Source of the DNA: Varibaculum vaginae
GTDB lineage: Bacteria > Actinomycetota > Actinomycetes > Actinomycetales > Actinomycetaceae
Assembly (NCBI RefSeq): GCF_900604285.1
Contig: NZ_UWNY01000002.1
Span: 283,818 to 347,817 of the forward strand
Length of the DNA: 64,000 nucleotides
Direction of reading: 5' to 3'
Below the pieces are notes generated by a model. It was not told where the DNA came from. It was given only the letters and a program-made list of their open reading frames with translations, and did not search any database. Made by a program: the position numbers and the translations under genes. Position 1 is the first letter of the stretch, and every line of letters begins with the position of its first letter. Below, one piece after another: positions 35,399-44,849 of this stretch.

Positions 35399-37873
35399 GT
35401 GAAAAACCCAAATAATAACGAAACAGATTTTAATCAAAATAGTGGCGGTGCACTTTTTTCGGGGCTGGCTTTTTCGGCCCCCAAGAACATAGCGTCTACG
35501 CCAACAGCTCCCGCTCAGATTTCTGCGGTTCCGGCTTTTGGGGCTCCTATGTTTGCGGCTGCTCCTGTTCCGGAAGTAAACGTTGAAGTGGATACCGATA
35601 GCGATCAAGACTTGCCTTCCAGGCGTAAGAGCAGGAAAAAGAGCGAGGCTAATAGCGAAAAGAAGACTAAGTCCGGTAAAGGTAAAAGCGAGAAGAAGAT
35701 TCGCAATGCTAAGAACTCCCGTAAAGGTGAGGAGGCTTCCGGTGAGGAGGTTTCCAGCGATAACGGGAAACCGGCACGTTCCAAAGAAACTGCCAAGAAT
35801 GCTAGGGCAGAGGATAACGGTTCAGAGGTAGCTCGGGGAGCACAAGAAGAAACCGAAACCAGCAGTAGTCACCGTAGGCGTCGGCGGCGCACTCGTGGCA
35901 GCATTGAGGCGATCGACCAGATTGAACAGGTTAAGGGCTCAACTCGTCTAGAAGCTAAGAAACAGCGTCGCCGGGAGGGACGCCGGGAGGGACGCCGTCC
36001 GAAGGTTATCACTGAATCTGAATATTTGGCACGGCGCGAAGCCGTAGATCGCACCATGCTAATTCGCTCTAAGGATGGACTAAACCAGATTGCAGTCCTC
36101 GAAGATAAGGTATTGGTAGAACACTACGTTTCTCGACATACCCAAACCACTATGGTGGGTTCAGTTTATCGGGGTAAGGTACAAAATGTTTTGCCCTCGA
36201 TGGAGGCAGCTTTCGTTGATTTAGGACGCGGACGTAATGCGGTGCTTTACGCCGGGGAGGTCAACTGGGATGTCGCCGGAATGAAGGGCAGACCGCGGCG
36301 CATCGAAGAGGCCTTGAAATCGGGCGATTCGATTACCGTACAGGTAACCAAAGATCCGATCGGACACAAGGGGGCGCGACTAACTTCGCAAGTGACCTTG
36401 CCAGGACGTTTCTTAGTGTTGGTGCCGGGGGGATCGATGACCGGTATTTCCCGAAAGCTTCCCGAGGGCGAGCGTCGCCGCCTGAAGAAGCTGTTAAAGG
36501 TGATTGTTCCCAAGGACTTCGGGGTAATCATTAGGACAGCGGCCGAGGGTGCTAGTGAAGAGCAATTGCGTCAAGATGTGCAGCGCTTGCAAAGACAGTG
36601 GGAGAAAATCGAAAAGAACGCGGCATCTTCCAAATCTGCTCCCTACTTATTGCATGGGGAACCCGAACTGGCTTTGCGGGTGGTACGTGATGTTTTCAAT
36701 GAAGATTTTCAAAAGCTGATTGTGCAAGGTAGGGAAACTTTTCGCCAAGTTGATTCCTATGTAAAAGAGTTTGCTCCTGATCTACTCGATCGGGTTGAAC
36801 AATGGGTAGGTCCGGATGATATTTTCGTTGCTCACCGTGTGGATGAGCAATTAGCAAAGGGGATGGATCGTAAGGTTTGGTTACCGTCGGGTGGTTACCT
36901 GATTATTGATCGTACCGAGGCTATGACCGTTATCGATGTGAATACCGGTAAATATACTGGTTCTGGCGGTACTCTAGAAGAAACCGTCACTCGTAATAAC
37001 CTGGAATCTGCGGAAGAAATCGTACGTCAATTGCGGCTGCGTGATATCGGGGGCATTGTAGTAATTGACTTCGTGGATATGGTGCTGGAATCTAACCGCG
37101 ATCTGGTGTTACGTCGCTTGGTGGAATGTCTGGGGCGGGATCGTACTCGTCATCAGGTAACTGAAGTTACTTCTCTTGGTTTAGTGCAGATGACCCGCAA
37201 GCGGGTAGGGGAAGGGTTGGTAGAAGCGTTTTCGACTCCTTGCGAGCATTGCGAGGGGCGCGGATTTATCGTGCATTCTCACCCGGTAGAAAACGGCGCT
37301 AATAGCGATGAAAATCTGCGTTCTCAGGGGCACAAGCGCGATTCCAGGAAGGAGAAACGTTCTCGTACGAGTTCTAAGAACCGGGCTTCGATGGCGAAAG
37401 TGGCGGCGGCAGCCAGTAAAGCTCATGACGAGAACCCTCAGGATGAAGAGGCAAAGGATGAACAGTTGCCTATTGCCAAGGAAATAGCGATCACCGAGGC
37501 AGAAGCAGGGTGGGAAGAATCTACTCCTAGCCTAGGAGAAAACATAGAAACCCAGCAGAGTACAGCTGGGTCTACCGAGCGAGATAGGGCAGTAGACTCT
37601 GCTGTCCAGTTAACTGAGCCTGCTGATTCTGAAGAAGGGAATCGTAGCCGTGAGGAGGGTGTCTCCAAGGCTCATCCTCGCGTGGCCGCGACCTCAGGTA
37701 CGGTTACGCACTCTAGTGAGAGCGCAGTGATGACTATCCAGAGCTCAGGTACTGCCAAAGCAGTGAGCTTAGAACAGTTAGGGGCGGGTGCTCCTACCTG
37801 GGAGAAGAAGGCTGAATCAGGTAAAGGTGAAGATGGGGGAACTCCGCGTCATCACGCTGCAGTAACCGCATAA
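35399..37873 (+). CDS. rne: Ribonuclease E/G family endoribonuclease
   Basis: Single-strand endonuclease for rRNA maturation and mRNA decay. Central part: S1 domain (VGSVYRGKVQNVLPSMEAAFVD), catalytic Asp motifs (TVIDVNTGKYTG and GGIVVIDFVDM), and the zinc-link cysteines CEHCEGRG. Both ends are long, charged and low in complexity (residues 1-210 and 650-824), as in actinobacterial RNase E, where they act as scaffolds. The start could be GTG 35387, 35396 or 35399; AGGTGAG 8 nt before 35399 favours the last. A terminator follows at 37882. Confidence 0.93.
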   Translation: MKNPNNNETDFNQNSGGALFSGLAFSAPKNIASTPTAPAQISAVPAFGAPMFAAAPVPEVNVEVDTDSDQDLPSRRKSRKKSEANSEKKTKSGKGKSEKKIRNAKNSRKGEEASGEEVSSDNGKPARSKETAKNARAEDNGSEVARGAQEETETSSSHRRRRRRTRGSIEAIDQIEQVKGSTRLEAKKQRRREGRREGRRPKVITESEYLARREAVDRTMLIRSKDGLNQIAVLEDKVLVEHYVSRHTQTTMVGSVYRGKVQNVLPSMEAAFVDLGRGRNAVLYAGEVNWDVAGMKGRPRRIEEALKSGDSITVQVTKDPIGHKGARLTSQVTLPGRFLVLVPGGSMTGISRKLPEGERRRLKKLLKVIVPKDFGVIIRTAAEGASEEQLRQDVQRLQRQWEKIEKNAASSKSAPYLLHGEPELALRVVRDVFNEDFQKLIVQGRETFRQVDSYVKEFAPDLLDRVEQWVGPDDIFVAHRVDEQLAKGMDRKVWLPSGGYLIIDRTEAMTVIDVNTGKYTGSGGTLEETVTRNNLESAEEIVRQLRLRDIGGIVVIDFVDMVLESNRDLVLRRLVECLGRDRTRHQVTEVTSLGLVQMTRKRVGEGLVEAFSTPCEHCEGRGFIVHSHPVENGANSDENLRSQGHKRDSRKEKRSRTSSKNRASMAKVAAAASKAHDENPQDEEAKDEQLPIAKEIAITEAEAGWEESTPSLGENIETQQSTAGSTERDRAVDSAVQLTEPADSEEGNRSREEGVSKAHPRVAATSGTVTHSSESAVMTIQSSGTAKAVSLEQLGAGAPTWEKKAESGKGEDGGTPRHHAAVTA

Positions 37874-37881
37874 ATCCCTAG

Positions 37882-37926
37882 TTTTTCTCCCGCTGCCTCA
37901 CCTTTGGTTAGCGGGAGAAAAATAAT
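37882..37926 (+). terminator. Terminator after RNase E/G gene
   Basis: A 13-bp stem (TTTTTCTCCCGCT) with a 15-nt loop, followed by TAATTTTA. Confidence 0.75.
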
Positions 37927-38056
37927 TTTAGACACCGCTTTTCTCAAAAGAATCTCACAATGTGGGTATTTTTGTCCGGCAAGTGGTAGGTGGGAATAGT
38001 TTAGCTCTACGCAATTGCGCTTCGACAATTGTTCATCCCATCTATAAGGAGTTGAG

Positions 38057-39628
38057 ATGTCTGAAAAACTTTCGCATCCTACTGCGTCTAAAAAGACCAG
38101 CCGGCAGTCATGGGGTACACAATACGGATTCCTGATTGCAGCCATTGGATCTGCAATCGGTTTGGGAAATATTTGGCGGTTCCCGGGTGTTGCCTATACC
38201 AATGGCGGTGGTGCTTTTATCGTTCCTTATCTGATCGCATTACTGGCTATCGGGTTACCGATGCTGATGCTAGATTATGCGATTGGTCATAAGTTTCGGG
38301 GGTCACCCCCGCTTGCTCTTGCCAGGGTAAACCGGCGTACCGAAGCCGTAGGGTGGTGGCAGGTTGGCGTATGCTTCTTCATCGTCGTCTACTATGCTGC
38401 CATTATTGCTTGGGCACTGCGTTATACAGTGTTTTCCTTTACGCGAGCCTGGGGAAAAGACCCGGCAAAATTTTTCTCCGATAAGTTCTTGCAGGCGCAA
38501 GACACCACCACAATCTCGTTAACCCCAGTCTGGGGAATCGCAATCCCCCTAATCATCGTCTGGGTGGTCACTATCGTTCTAATTGCCTTAGGGGTTTCCC
38601 GGGGCATCGAATGGATTACTAAAATCTGTATTCCGCTATTGGTAGTGCTCTTCATAGCTATGGTAATCAAGGCATTAACGTTGCCGGGTGCAACCGATGG
38701 GTTAAACAAGTTCTTTACCCCAGATTGGAGTGCGCTATGGAATGGGAAAGTATGGATTGCAGCGGTGGCGCAGATTTTCTATTCACTGTCAGTGGGCTTC
38801 GGGATTATGATGACCTACGCCTCCTACTTGAAGAAACGTTCTAACTTGACTGGTACCGGCCTAGTTGCAGGCTTTGCGAACTCCTCTTTTGAAGTGCTGG
38901 CCGGCATTGGAGTCTTTGCCACCTTGGGGTACATGGCACATTTGCAACATACTTCGGTTGACAAATTGGAAAACATTTCTGGGGTTTCACTGTCTTTTAT
39001 CACTTTCCCGCAAATCATTAACGAGATGCCCGGAGGTTCCGTCTTCGGGGCGCTATTCTTTGCGTCCCTGGTGTTGGCTGGGGTGACTTCTATGGTGTCT
39101 TTAGTGCAGGTAGTAGCGGGAGCTTTCCAAGACAAGATTGGCTGGAGCTCTAAACAGGCTTCGGTAATCCTGGGGGTCGTCCTGGCAGTTATCTCAGTGT
39201 TCTTCTTTGGTACTACCACCGGGCTAGCGGCTCTGGATACGGTTGATAACTACATCAACACCATCGGGGTGGTAGGTGCAGCACTGTCGTTGTGCGTGAT
39301 TGTTACAGTAGTGACTCCCTCGCTGCGTTCTTTGCGGGTTCATTTGAACGTGACCTCCGCGGTCAAAGCCGGTAAATGGTGGGAGGCACTTATCGGATTC
39401 GTAATCCCGGTACTCCTGGTATTCATGTTGGTGCCAAACCTGGTGGATCTGATTTCGCATGGTTACGGTGATTATCCGCGCTGGTGGACAAATACTTTCG
39501 GATGGGGAATGTTGGGGATGCTCCTGGTGTTCTCAGCGGTAATGCCCCGTCTGAAATGGCATAAGAGCGCCGAGATTTCGCCTTCGTTTGACCTAGAAAA
39601 CGTGGACTGGAACAAGGAGGAAGACTAG
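38057..39628 (+). CDS. metP: Sodium-dependent NSS transporter, MetP-like
   Basis: Neurotransmitter:sodium symporter family, 523 residues, about twelve membrane segments. The sodium/substrate site in segment 1 is intact (AAIGSAIGLGNIWRFP), as is GGGAFIVPYL. ATG 38057 follows AAGGAG. The small MetS-like gene begins 2 bp after its stop. In Corynebacterium glutamicum MetPS imports methionine and alanine, so the same role is likely; the substrate itself cannot be read from sequence. Confidence 0.87.
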   Translation: MSEKLSHPTASKKTSRQSWGTQYGFLIAAIGSAIGLGNIWRFPGVAYTNGGGAFIVPYLIALLAIGLPMLMLDYAIGHKFRGSPPLALARVNRRTEAVGWWQVGVCFFIVVYYAAIIAWALRYTVFSFTRAWGKDPAKFFSDKFLQAQDTTTISLTPVWGIAIPLIIVWVVTIVLIALGVSRGIEWITKICIPLLVVLFIAMVIKALTLPGATDGLNKFFTPDWSALWNGKVWIAAVAQIFYSLSVGFGIMMTYASYLKKRSNLTGTGLVAGFANSSFEVLAGIGVFATLGYMAHLQHTSVDKLENISGVSLSFITFPQIINEMPGGSVFGALFFASLVLAGVTSMVSLVQVVAGAFQDKIGWSSKQASVILGVVLAVISVFFFGTTTGLAALDTVDNYINTIGVVGAALSLCVIVTVVTPSLRSLRVHLNVTSAVKAGKWWEALIGFVIPVLLVFMLVPNLVDLISHGYGDYPRWWTNTFGWGMLGMLLVFSAVMPRLKWHKSAEISPSFDLENVDWNKEED

Positions 39629-39630
39629 CT

Positions 39631-39852
39631 ATGACCGGTGAAGCAATCTTGATGATGCTGGTAGCCATCCTGGTAATCTGGGGCGGCCTAGTAGGGTCGG
39701 TAGTCGCACTGCGGCGGATGGATCCGCCCTATCAAAAAGGTGAGGATTATTCGCGAACCGACTTTAACCCGCATCCGGGTCTCACGGAGGCTGACTTTAT
39801 AGAAAAGGAAGCTAAAAAGAGTGAGGAAACAGTTAAGGTCAGTAAACAATAG
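39631..39852 (+). CDS. metS: Small NSS transporter subunit MetS-like
   Basis: A 73-residue protein with one membrane helix (residues about 5-28, IWGGLVGSVVALRRM) and a polar cytoplasmic tail. Size, motif and position directly after the NSS gene match MetS, the subunit required for MetP activity in C. glutamicum. The ATG is preceded by the GGAGGA at the end of metP, so it is coupled. Confidence 0.85.
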   Translation: MTGEAILMMLVAILVIWGGLVGSVVALRRMDPPYQKGEDYSRTDFNPHPGLTEADFIEKEAKKSEETVKVSKQ

Positions 39853-39865
39853 CCTGCTCGATTTT

Positions 39866-39913
39866 TAAGGCAGGGGGTCAGTGAGCTATTTCTCTGACCT
39901 CCTGCCTTTTTTA
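39866..39913 (+). terminator. Terminator after metPS
   Basis: AAGGCAGGGGGTCAG pairs with CTGACCTCCTGCCTT (one bulge) and is followed by TTTTTATT. Confidence 0.9.
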
Positions 39914-39962
39914 TTGCTCGGCTTTTAAATACAGCTATTAACTTCGAGTAGATTAATAAACC

Positions 39963-40804
39963 CTAGTCATATTGACTAGTACTTCCTAATGCTTGACTAA
40001 CCGCGTAGCATGCGACGGCGCCAGCCGCGGCCACGTTCAAAGAATCCACTCCGTGACTCATTGGGATTTTAACCAGCTGATCACAGCTTGCTTACTCATT
40101 CCTGGCCCTTCGGTGCCTAGTACTAAGGCAACTTTGGGATGTTTCCCCTGCAGCACTTGTGACTGCAAGGAAAAACAAAATTCGGGAAGGGAAACTGCCT
40201 GATCGGTAAGTGCTAATCCCGCAACTATAAATCCCTGATTCCTCAAAATGGTGGTATCAGGCCAATCTTTAATCCGAGTCCAGGGTAGAGAAAATACAGT
40301 TCCCATTGAAACCCGTACTGCCCGGCGATAAAGGGGGTCAGCGCAATGCGGGCTGGTCAAAATAGCATCGAAGCCCATCGCTGCTGCTGAGCGGATAGCG
40401 GCACCCACGTTAGTATGGTCGACCAGATCCTCTAAAATCAGAACCGCTCGTGCCTCAGCAAGCACTTCGTCCAATTCTGGCAGGATAGGTCGTTCCATAG
40501 CGGCGATAGCACCCCGGTGCATACTAAACCCCGTAAGTCTGGTTAGCTGTTCCTCCGCAGCAATAAAAATAGGAATATTGGCAGCCTGCGACCCCAAAGT
40601 TTCTTGCAGACGCCCTAACCAATGTTGATTCGTCAAAATGGAGCGGGGCTTATGGCCTGCCGCCAGGGCGCGGGAAATCACCGAAAAACTTTCCGCTAAA
40701 TATAGGCCGTGTTCCGCCTCCAAACTTTTTCGTAGGTTCACGTCTTTTAACTGGGTGAAGTCACGCACCCGGGGATCCGATAAATCGTTGAGCGGAATAA
40801 ACAC
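39963..40804 (-). pseudogene. SpoU/TrmH-family RNA 2'-O-methyltransferase, frameshifted
   Basis: The frame from GTG 40804 encodes an N-terminal substrate-binding domain and SpoU motifs 1-2 (ILEDLVDHTNVGAAIRSA, LVLGTEGPGMS), then runs into TGA at 40058 after unrelated residues. The missing motif 3 (CDQLVKIPMSHGVDSLNV) continues in another frame from about 40085 down to a TAG at 39963. The total length is 842 bp, one short of a whole number of codons, so a single-base deletion near 40075-40092 explains it. Either the gene is broken, because motif 3 carries the SAM-site knot, or this is a sequencing error. A TAAGAT box lies 6 nt before the start. Confidence 0.85.
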
Positions 40805-40810
40805 CCATCT

Positions 40811-40816
40811 ATCTTA
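40811..40816 (-). promoter_or_regulatory. Candidate -10 box of the SpoU gene
   Basis: TAAGAT on the minus strand, 6 nt before GTG 40804; no Shine-Dalgarno. Confidence 0.35.
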
Positions 40817-40947
40817 TGGCTTAGAGAGTAAATAGATTTCCACAGATTCCAGGGGGGTAGTTTTCCCGGTTTTCTTATCCGCTATTTTCGACCGCGACTG
40901 GGTAACTACCAGAGTAAAGAAAAGCGAAAATACTTTAAGGAGTCACT

Positions 40948-41580
40948 ATGGCAACTACCTCAATACCGGCATTTCCATCCGCAAAATCTAACTTAGGAGT
41001 GCATCTTCATGACAGTGATCTCTTTTCCCTTTCAACCCCGGAATTCCTAGGAGAGGAAGGGGACAGAATCCTATTAGAGATGCTGGAAGATGACCCAGAT
41101 TTGCCTTCCGGTCTTTATGGGCCGATGGGCTGGATGAAGGAAACCAAAATCCCGCAAATCCTTAAAGAGTATCTAGCTGCCGGGCAAGGAATAGGGGATT
41201 ACCAGCGTTTCCACGGACTCGATGCCGAGGGGGCGCAAAAAGTGTTAACAGCCCTACCGCGGGTAGCCCTGGCTGATAGGCAAAATGATGCGCCCAGTTT
41301 ACTAGCATTCCTGAATGCATGTATCGCCAATCCGGGGCGGGTATATCTGTCTGGGTATGTAATTGGATCTTCGCGTTGGGATGAACGAGTCAGTGTGGAC
41401 ACCATGTTCGTAGTTGAAAGTTCCGCCGAGGGAGCACCAGAACCCTCTGCTCGCCAGGCGCGAAAAATTTGGCAGACCTATCAGAATAAACTTGCTTTGG
41501 GGCAGGGATCTGCACCGGATGAACTCTATAGTGCTGACCCCAAATGGGCGTGTCCAGGCTGGTGTTTGTGGTGGGACTAG
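40948..41580 (+). CDS. Hypothetical protein
   Basis: Not recognised. The 210-residue protein is acidic and soluble, without signal peptide or membrane segment. It ends in a Cys/Trp-rich tail (WACPGWCLWWD) that is unusual and could bind metal or form a disulphide. ATG 40948 has AAGGAG upstream, and codon usage looks like the neighbours. It stands alone between the SpoU gene and pyrD. Confidence 0.7.
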   Translation: MATTSIPAFPSAKSNLGVHLHDSDLFSLSTPEFLGEEGDRILLEMLEDDPDLPSGLYGPMGWMKETKIPQILKEYLAAGQGIGDYQRFHGLDAEGAQKVLTALPRVALADRQNDAPSLLAFLNACIANPGRVYLSGYVIGSSRWDERVSVDTMFVVESSAEGAPEPSARQARKIWQTYQNKLALGQGSAPDELYSADPKWACPGWCLWWD

Positions 41581-41657
41581 CCTGTCTAAAGCTCCTGAAC
41601 CATCAATAGATCCCGAAACTGCTCGGTGGCTATTAAGTACCGGCTTCAGCTTTTAAG

Positions 41658-41670
41658 TACAATCGAGGGC
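41658..41670 (+). promoter_or_regulatory. Candidate -10 box for a leaderless pyrD mRNA
   Basis: TACAAT at 41658-41663 ends 7 nt before GTG 41671; the GAGGG in between is too close to the start to serve as a Shine-Dalgarno. Confidence 0.45.
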
Positions 41671-42747
41671 GTGCTATACCGATTCTTATTCAAACAGGTG
41701 ATTTCGCATATAGATGCGGAGAAATGTCACGACGCCACGATGAAAACCCTCTATCTGATTTCCCGGATTCCTGGTTTAACCGGGCTGATTAGAATGTTTT
41801 TCTCCGGATCAGTGGGAACCTTGAAAGGTGGTTGGGTAGGTGATGAGCGCGGACTGAAATCACTCGCCCGGCCAGTTCCTGGTTACTTGGGGCTGGCAGC
41901 TGGGATGGACAAAGATGCTTTAGTTCCTCTTCAGTTCGGTGCATTCGGGTTTGCGTTTGTAGAGGTAGGGACGGTAACTCCCCGTCCACAACCCGGGAAT
42001 GAGAAGCCGCGACTTTGGCGGATATTGCCGCTACGAGCCGTTCGTAACCGGATGGGTTTCAACAATCAGGGAGCTACAGAAATGGCGCGGAGGTTACGCC
42101 AGCTAAGAAGTACCCGTCAGGGGCGTTCCCTAGTTTTGGGGGTGAACCTGGGGAAGAACAAGACTACTGACCTTGCCCAGGCGGCAGATGATTACCGCGC
42201 CAGTGCGCTGCTGCTGGCAAAATACGCAGACTACCTGGTAATTAATGTTTCTTCTCCCAACACTCCCGGGCTCCGCAGCCTGCAATCTAGCGCCCAGCTG
42301 CGCGAAATCGCCGAAGCGGTTAAAACGGCAGCTCAGGAAAGTGCAGGTAGAGAGGTTCCGGTGTTGGTAAAGCTGGCTCCTGACCTGGAAGATTCGCAAC
42401 TGGTTGAACTAGCGCAAATGGTTAAAGAAGCAGGACTAGCGGGGGTAATCGCCACTAACACCACCATTAACCATGATTTTGGGGAGGGGGGACTCTCGGG
42501 GGCTCCCCTTAAAGAACGCGCCTTAGAAGTCGTGCGCCTTTTACGCTCCCACTTAAACGAGGAGCACCTCATCATCGGGTGTGGAGGAATCGAGGACGCC
42601 GCAACTGCGCGCCAATTCCTTCAGGCGGGAGCCGATCTTTTAGAGGCATTAACCGCCCTCATCTATCAAGGGCCTACCTTCGCTGGGAAAATAAACAAGC
42701 AGCTCAGTGCAGATCTTCCCGCCCTACCGTTACGTTATAACCAGTAA
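41671..42747 (+). CDS. pyrD: Dihydroorotate dehydrogenase (quinone), class 2
   Basis: FMN enzyme oxidising dihydroorotate to orotate with quinone as acceptor, membrane-associated. The class 2 catalytic-Ser motif NVSSPNTPGLRSLQ and the FMN-phosphate motif (IIGCGGIEDA) are present, and the N-terminal amphipathic helix (VLYRFLFKQVISHIDAEKCH) fits membrane binding. GTG 41671 starts in the conserved position; the open frame upstream to 41626 is unlike the family. It has 358 residues and links pyrimidine synthesis to the quinone pool that cytochrome bd uses. Confidence 0.96.
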   Translation: MLYRFLFKQVISHIDAEKCHDATMKTLYLISRIPGLTGLIRMFFSGSVGTLKGGWVGDERGLKSLARPVPGYLGLAAGMDKDALVPLQFGAFGFAFVEVGTVTPRPQPGNEKPRLWRILPLRAVRNRMGFNNQGATEMARRLRQLRSTRQGRSLVLGVNLGKNKTTDLAQAADDYRASALLLAKYADYLVINVSSPNTPGLRSLQSSAQLREIAEAVKTAAQESAGREVPVLVKLAPDLEDSQLVELAQMVKEAGLAGVIATNTTINHDFGEGGLSGAPLKERALEVVRLLRSHLNEEHLIIGCGGIEDAATARQFLQAGADLLEALTALIYQGPTFAGKINKQLSADLPALPLRYNQ

Positions 42748-42753
42748 AAACTA

Positions 42754-43383
42754 CTAAGGACGGGAAAGCATATACGCGCGAATATCGCTGGCGTACTCGT
42801 TAATATCGGGACGTGAACCCCGAGGGGAGTTAGGGCGGGGGCGCCGCATCCTGCGCGGACTGGCTAAACGCATTAAAATGTAACGGCCATTGCCCTGTTT
42901 TACCCGTTTATCGCCATCAGTTACCTTCATTAGCAAACGGTTAACAATCACCGTGAGAATAATGGATTCGATTAACGCTAGTAATAACAATCCCCACATG
43001 CTGAATAGCAAAATCGAATTCAACTGTCGGTTGCGGGAAAACGCAATCGATAAAATCAAGAAAGCCAGTACAATCGGCATAAACAACTCGCCGATAGCGA
43101 AACGGGCATCCACGAAATCGCGAATGTAGCGGCGAAGAGGTCCCTGATCGTTAACGGGAAGATAACGCTCATCACCCGTGCCATCTAGTGCCTCTCGCTG
43201 TTTTTTATAAATCTCGTCGCGTTGTTCACGACGCCGTCTACGCGCCTCTTTCCTGTCCGCTACCAGTGGCCGGCGATTACGTGCCTCGGCATCCTTGCGT
43301 TTAGGGGTAGGGCGACCTTTGCCCGCACCCTTATCCTCAACCGTAGTGGAATCTTCTTCTTTACTGCGTCCAAAAAGTTTCAC
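42754..43383 (-). CDS. DUF3043 family membrane protein
   Basis: A charged N-terminal half (Lys/Arg-rich, residues 1-95) is followed by two membrane helices (about 100-118 and 125-147) and a basic tail. It fits DUF3043, an actinobacterial family of unknown function (the YLPVNDQGPLRRYIRDFVDARFAIGE region is diagnostic). A GTG start at 43383 is preceded by TAACCT six bases upstream, so the transcript is probably leaderless. It is convergent with pyrD and divergent from the peptidase gene. Confidence 0.85.
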   Translation of the reverse strand: MKLFGRSKEEDSTTVEDKGAGKGRPTPKRKDAEARNRRPLVADRKEARRRRREQRDEIYKKQREALDGTGDERYLPVNDQGPLRRYIRDFVDARFAIGELFMPIVLAFLILSIAFSRNRQLNSILLFSMWGLLLLALIESIILTVIVNRLLMKVTDGDKRVKQGNGRYILMRLASPRRMRRPRPNSPRGSRPDINEYASDIRAYMLSRP

Positions 43384-43389
43384 TCACCC

Positions 43390-43395
43390 AGGTTA
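43390..43395 (-). promoter_or_regulatory. Candidate -10 box of the DUF3043 gene
   Basis: TAACCT on the minus strand, 6 nt before GTG 43383. Confidence 0.35.
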
Positions 43396-43486
43396 TCTAG
43401 CCAAGGCGGGGTTAGGAAATCTGCATTACCTGAGGTTCTTAGCTGAAGTAGGAATGTTCCCTTTCCCTAAGCGGATACTATCGGGG

Positions 43487-43492
43487 TAATCT
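43487..43492 (+). promoter_or_regulatory. Candidate -10 box of the dipeptidase gene
   Basis: TAATCT, 7 nt before ATG 43500; no Shine-Dalgarno. Confidence 0.4.
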
Positions 43493-43499
43493 GGCAATC

Positions 43500-44849
43500 A
43501 TGAGTGATATTTCTAAAGTAAAAGCAGCTTCAGAGAGCATCTTTAAAGACGTACAAAGTGAACTAACAAAATTAGTGGCGATTCCCTCCGTTTCTTCAGA
43601 TTCACGTGAAGAAGTGGAAAAATCTGCGCGCCACCTGGCAGAACTATTTTCTAACCTGGGGATGGAAACCATGGTGAAAACCGCTCCTACTCCTACGGGG
43701 GAAGAAGGTATGCCCGCGGTTATCGCTCGGAAAATAGTTGATCCGCAGGCCAAAACAGTTTTGCTTTACGCCCACCATGATGTGCAACCTGCCGGTCCCC
43801 GGGAACGATGGGATACTGAACCCTTCGTGGCTACCGAAAAAGATGGTCGCCTTTATGGGCGGGGCACCTCGGATGACGGGGCAGGGGTTATGGTGCACTA
43901 TGGGGCGCTACTTGCCCTGGCAGATAGCTGCCCGGTTAACGTGACCTGCTTTATCGAGGGTGAAGAAGAAATTGGCTCGCCCTCTTTCCGTAATTTCATT
44001 GAAAAGTATCGGGAAGATTTGGCCGCTGATGTCATTATTGTTTGCGACTCCGATAACTGGCGGGTAGGAGAACCGGCGCTGACCGCAACCTTGCGGGGAG
44101 TTGCCAGCATGGATGTGAAAGTTAAAGTAATGGAAACCGCCCTGCATTCAGGAGCCTACGGCGGTCCGGTACTAGATGCAGTCACTATCGCCAGCCTTTT
44201 GTTGGCCAAATGCTTCGACCCTGATGGCAGTTTGGCAATACCTGGGCTTGGTGGCTCTACCAGTGCAGACGTGCATTATCCGGAAGAATTATTTAAGTCA
44301 GATGCCCAGGTCGTAGACAGCTTCCAATTGGCTGGGAAAGGCGAGTTGGCCTCGCGGCTGTGGAATCAGCCGTCACTTTGTGTCGTTGGCTGGGATCAGC
44401 GTTCCCGCGCTGAAAGCGCTAATGCCCTGGTTCCGGAAACCTGTTTGCGGTTGTCCCTGCGAACTGCTCCGGGAACCGACACAGCCGAATGCGCCCAGGC
44501 GTTGAGCGATTTCTTGCAAGAAAACGCACCGTTCGGAGCCGAAGTGGAAACCGAAGTTCTTGAATGTGGTCCTTCATATCAAGCCGAGTCATCGGAAGCA
44601 GAAAAGGATATGAAGTGGGCGTTGTCTAGCGCTTGGGAAAAGGACGCGGTAGACATTGGGTGCGGAGGAGCAATCCCAATGACTGCTGACCTGGCGCAAG
44701 TATTTCCCGAGGCCGATATCCTGATCACCGGGGTAGAAGATCCGGCTACCAACGCTCATTCGGAAAATGAATCCCAAGATTTAGGCGACTTGCAGAACGC
44801 GATTACCGCGGAGGCGTTATTCCTCACCCGGCTAGGTGGACAGCTTTAA
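43500..44849 (+). CDS. M20-family dipeptidase
   Basis: Zinc metallopeptidase of the M20/carnosinase type, cytoplasmic, 449 residues. Metal ligands and catalytic residues are in AHHDVQP (His and Asp), GTSDDGAG, EGEEEIGSPS, CDSDN and NAHSENES; the lid domain (about 190-330) lies between. The first start (ATG 43500) has no Shine-Dalgarno but a -10 hexamer. The glycerate-kinase-like gene begins at its stop codon. It probably hydrolyses dipeptides; the substrate is unknown. Confidence 0.92.
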   Translation: MSDISKVKAASESIFKDVQSELTKLVAIPSVSSDSREEVEKSARHLAELFSNLGMETMVKTAPTPTGEEGMPAVIARKIVDPQAKTVLLYAHHDVQPAGPRERWDTEPFVATEKDGRLYGRGTSDDGAGVMVHYGALLALADSCPVNVTCFIEGEEEIGSPSFRNFIEKYREDLAADVIIVCDSDNWRVGEPALTATLRGVASMDVKVKVMETALHSGAYGGPVLDAVTIASLLLAKCFDPDGSLAIPGLGGSTSADVHYPEELFKSDAQVVDSFQLAGKGELASRLWNQPSLCVVGWDQRSRAESANALVPETCLRLSLRTAPGTDTAECAQALSDFLQENAPFGAEVETEVLECGPSYQAESSEAEKDMKWALSSAWEKDAVDIGCGGAIPMTADLAQVFPEADILITGVEDPATNAHSENESQDLGDLQNAITAEALFLTRLGGQL

